NCBI GenBank assembly: GCA_030041215.1
Contig: JASHOH010000093.1
Span: 1 to 35,298 of the forward strand
Source: Candidatus Sulfotelmatobacter sp.
Lineage (GTDB): Bacteria; Acidobacteriota; Terriglobia; Terriglobales; Acidobacteriaceae
Direction: 5' to 3'
DNA length: 35,298 nt
This document shows, one piece after another, positions 33,570 to 35,298 of this stretch. Positions within the stretch are counted from its first letter, which is position 1. Every line of letters begins with the position of its first letter. Below the pieces are notes generated by a model, which searched no databases, was not told the origin of the DNA, and saw only the letters and a list, made by a program, of their open reading frames with translations. A program made the translations under genes and the position numbers.

Positions 33570-33998
33570 TCACCGAAAACGGAAAATTGTGCGTATCTCT
33601 GTCCTGATTTTTCGATGCAGGTTGCAGAGGGGACACTTTGGCGTCCATCTCTCTCTCGCAGCTTTGACTTTATTCCTGGCGGGAAGGAAACGGTGGACCG
33701 CAAGACATTCCAGAAGTGGGATATCCCGCTTGTGTGGCGCAAGGTAAACCACGATTCGCGTAGTGGCTTTGAACCAGCTTTTTCTAAAATGTTGTGACGG
33801 TCTCGAACCACGACCCTTAGTACGACCAACGTAAAGGCATTTCTTCTCGTTCCAAAAAACGTAAACCTTGCCGCTTTTTCGATCTATTTTGTTTTTGGCC
33901 CATGCCCTGAATAGCTCTATTTTCTTATTTGTTCCCCAACCCTGCGCCTTCCATGTCAAACACTTTTCTACGGCATGCTCAAAATACCTCTTCGCCAT
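33570..33998 (-). CDS. GIY-YIG nuclease-family protein, possibly N-terminally truncated
   Basis: This is a 142-residue protein. Residues 43-110 match a GIY-YIG fold: GKVYVFWNEKKCLYVGRTKG (motif pair VYV ... YVG), RGSRPSQHF with the conserved Arg, LLECLAVHRF with the catalytic Glu at about 97, and ARNK with the late Asn. A C-terminal CPLC pair may bind metal. The first 40 residues (YFEHAVEKCLTWKAQGWGTN) are a helical lead-in. The frame stays open and protein-like for a further 13 codons upstream of the ATG (ADALARRMAKRY), so an N-terminal domain may have been lost. A DNA-cleaving role in repair, homing or defence is inferred from the fold only. It faces the ankyrin gene. Confidence 0.65.
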   Translation of the reverse strand: MAKRYFEHAVEKCLTWKAQGWGTNKKIELFRAWAKNKIDRKSGKVYVFWNEKKCLYVGRTKGRGSRPSQHFRKSWFKATTRIVVYLAPHKRDIPLLECLAVHRFLPARNKVKAARERWTPKCPLCNLHRKIRTEIRTIFRFR

Positions 33999-34032
33999 TC
34001 GCCGGGCTAATGCATCTGCGGCAACCGTAAGC

Positions 34033-34038
34033 TATAAT
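34033..34038 (+). promoter_or_regulatory. Candidate -10 box (TATAAT)
   Basis: A perfect TATAAT lies 25 bases before the ATG at 34064. No convincing -35 hexamer is present at the usual spacing. It would give a leader of about 20 bases containing GAGAG. Confidence 0.3.
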
Positions 34039-34063
34039 CCATAACCGCCCTTGAGAGCGCGTG

Positions 34064-35044
34064 ATGAGAATTGCTGCTTTCGTCTTGTTTTTGTTGCTTG
34101 GTGTCGGCCAAGCTCAAATGATAGCCGACCCCAACGCTGACGCCAGTGTTGCCAATCCGGCGTACAAAACAACACATCCCCGAATCGCAATCGATCAGGC
34201 CCACGGCAACATTCACACAAAGGACGGACTCTTCAAACCGTTCGCACAGTTAGCGGCTAATGACGGTTATCGGGTGATCGCCAACACTAACAGTTTCACG
34301 CGAGAAGGCCTCAAAGACATCGATGTACTGGTGATTTCGAACCCGCTTGGGAATCTGTCGAACGACAACAACAATTCCACTCCGGCGTTCACCGGGGCCG
34401 AATGTGATGCCGTGTACGACTGGGTGCAGGGCGGCGGCTCTTTGTTCCTTATAGCGGATCACGCGCCCATTGGCGACGCGGCACAGCCATTGGCTCGGCG
34501 CTTCGGAACGACACTCGGGAACAACTTTGTCTTCGATATAACCCCCGACAACTTTACAAGTGACGACGTGACCGAGCTTGTGTTTTCCGACCGTAACCAC
34601 CTCCTCGGACAGTCCCCGATTATGCAAGGGCGAAGCGAATCAGAGCGCGTCCACCGTCTAGTCGCCTTCACTGGTGAATCAGTCTCGATCCCAAAAGGTG
34701 CGACGGCGCTTCTAATCCTGTCCCCGACGGCGGGAGTCGTCTCGACTGGCAGCGAGCTGAAGCCCATGTTTGCCAAGGATGCAGCCGAAGCGAAGGCCGG
34801 TCGCGAAGCGGCGCTCAAGAGAGCGCCCGCCGGAGCACAAGGAATGGCCGTTGCGTTTCCGTCGGGCAAGGGGCGCGTCGTCATCAGCGGAGAGGCTGGA
34901 ATGATGACGGCTCAAGTGTTTAAGGAAAAGCAAAAGGACGGAAGTGAGAAGATCGTGGGGGCAATGGGTTGGGAGGTTCTCGGAAACGATGATCGCCAAT
35001 ACGTATTGAACATTTTGCATTGGCTTTCGGACGCCCTACAGTAA
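34064..35044 (+). CDS. Secreted DUF4350/GATase-like protein
   Basis: This is a 326-residue exported protein. Signal peptide MRIAAFVLFLLLGVGQAQ. The mature part begins PRIAIDQAHGNIHTKDGLFK and PFAQLAANDGYRV, then VLVISNPLGNL, YDWVQGGGSLFLIADHAPIG and DAAQPLARRFG. The strand-helix order, with a 'V-x-x-G-G-x-L-x-L-I-x-D' segment, resembles the glutamine-amidotransferase-like fold of DUF4350 and related 'ThuA-like' proteins. A late segment reads GKGRVVISGEAGMMTAQVFK. No catalytic Cys-His pair of true amidotransferases is evident, so enzymatic activity is doubtful. Start ATG (34064) is preferred to the adjacent GTG. The intron insertion lies about 17 bases after its stop. Confidence 0.72.
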   Translation: MRIAAFVLFLLLGVGQAQMIADPNADASVANPAYKTTHPRIAIDQAHGNIHTKDGLFKPFAQLAANDGYRVIANTNSFTREGLKDIDVLVISNPLGNLSNDNNNSTPAFTGAECDAVYDWVQGGGSLFLIADHAPIGDAAQPLARRFGTTLGNNFVFDITPDNFTSDDVTELVFSDRNHLLGQSPIMQGRSESERVHRLVAFTGESVSIPKGATALLILSPTAGVVSTGSELKPMFAKDAAEAKAGREAALKRAPAGAQGMAVAFPSGKGRVVISGEAGMMTAQVFKEKQKDGSEKIVGAMGWEVLGNDDRQYVLNILHWLSDALQ

Positions 35045-35059
35045 ACACGTTCCCAACTT

Positions 35060-35136
35060 ACGATCGGAGTAGGGATCGTGATTACTCACGACCCCCTCCT
35101 TGGACCCGGACGAGCGCTCGTTAGCGCATCCGGTTC
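35060..35136 (-). ncRNA. Group II intron domains V-VI (3' end of intron)
   Basis: On the minus strand, 35136 to 35103 is a 34-base domain V: GAACCGGATGCGCT, loop AACG, AGCGC, bulge, then TCCGGGTC. It matches the 34-nt length and layout of domain V, but the usual AGC triad reads AAC. Domain VI follows (about 35098-35060): GGGGTCGTGA / TCACGATCCC with a GTAA loop and an A in the CCCTACTCC 3' strand as the likely branch point. The intron's 3' end is placed at about 35060, just after the DUF4350-like gene. Confidence 0.7.
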
Positions 35137-35298
35137 TTATCGCAGATGAATGGCGGCAAAGCGGGCATCGGGAAAGGGATGAAGCGTTCTCGGTTGAGGA
35201 AGCCAGCGCGAAGCCAACGTGAGGATGCGCGTCCATGAGAGGCGGTGCCGCTGACTACGGCGGCGCAGAGTGCGCCACCATAGGGCAAGCACCCGGTC
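35137..35298 (-). CDS. Group II intron-encoded reverse transcriptase/maturase, C-terminus (cut by window edge)
   Basis: The minus-strand frame is open from the window edge to the TAA at 35137 (53 residues): LALWWRTLRRRSQRHRLSWT, RILTLASRWLPQPRTLHPFP and DARFAAIHLR. The 'LWRxLRRRSQ...W.R......WLPxPRxLHPxPxxRF' ending is typical of intron maturases of one bacterial class. The stop abuts domain V directly, as expected when the ORF runs to the end of domain IV. The rest of the RT lies beyond the window, so integrity is unknown. Confidence 0.75.
   Translation of the reverse strand, partial: DRVLALWWRTLRRRSQRHRLSWTRILTLASRWLPQPRTLHPFPDARFAAIHLR

Noticed and set aside
33455-33829. Minus-strand frame of 124 codons
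   Set aside because: It is out of frame with, and overlaps, the GIY-YIG gene and the end of the ankyrin gene, both of which have clear family features.

Overview
The window reads like an accessory stretch of an Acidobacteriota (Terriglobia-like) chromosome. The evidence is the density of carboxypeptidase-regulatory-domain secreted proteins, a large Oar-type TonB-dependent receptor, a sigma-like N-terminus, GloVer-type repeats and a decapitated kinase start, all of which I associate with that phylum from memory. No rRNA, tRNA or CRISPR array was seen. Taxonomy is inference.

Left part (1-12 kb): the C-terminus and edge of an IS1182-like element; a multi-domain secreted protein; a junction of broken genes (DUF932-like fragment, TonB-receptor N-terminus, kinase N-terminus); a secreted protein read in frame with a sigma-like fragment; an 858-aa TonB-dependent receptor; a broken cytochrome c; then a minus-strand cluster of a carboxypeptidase-domain/His-rich four-helix membrane protein, YceI, an OmpR-type response regulator and a histidine kinase. 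Three near-identical 18-bp palindromes lie upstream of three of these carboxypeptidase-domain genes.

Middle (12-23.4 kb): largely decayed sequence between a few intact genes. Remnants include a glycolipid-binding-domain protein, a secreted protein, a type ISP restriction enzyme, a tyrosine integrase, KatG, a GloVer protein, a lactonase-like propeller, an IS110 transposase and group II intron domains V-VI. Apparently intact are a zinc-ribbon protein, a small secreted protein, an orphan type-1 substrate-binding protein, an OB-fold-like secreted protein, a GAF protein, two half-size EamA transporters and a PilZ protein. A TMTC-like TPR membrane protein carries one frameshift.

Right part (23.4-35.3 kb): a 1229-aa Oar-like receptor followed closely by a minimal TonB C-terminal-domain protein; a glycine-rich secreted protein; then an unrecognised 224-aa gene, a hairpin, and a stand-alone Cas1-family gene whose product continues, after a one-base frameshift, into a zinc ribbon and a helix-turn-helix tail. 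No cas2, effector or CRISPR array accompanies it. Two overlapping small membrane genes, an IS3 remnant, an ankyrin protein, a GIY-YIG nuclease and a secreted DUF4350/GATase-like protein follow. The window ends inside a group II intron on the minus strand (maturase C-terminus, domain V, domain VI).

The Cas1-zinc ribbon-HTH locus at 28.7-31.0 kb is the best candidate for an undescribed system. The repeated palindrome and the b561-like/YceI/two-component cluster come next.
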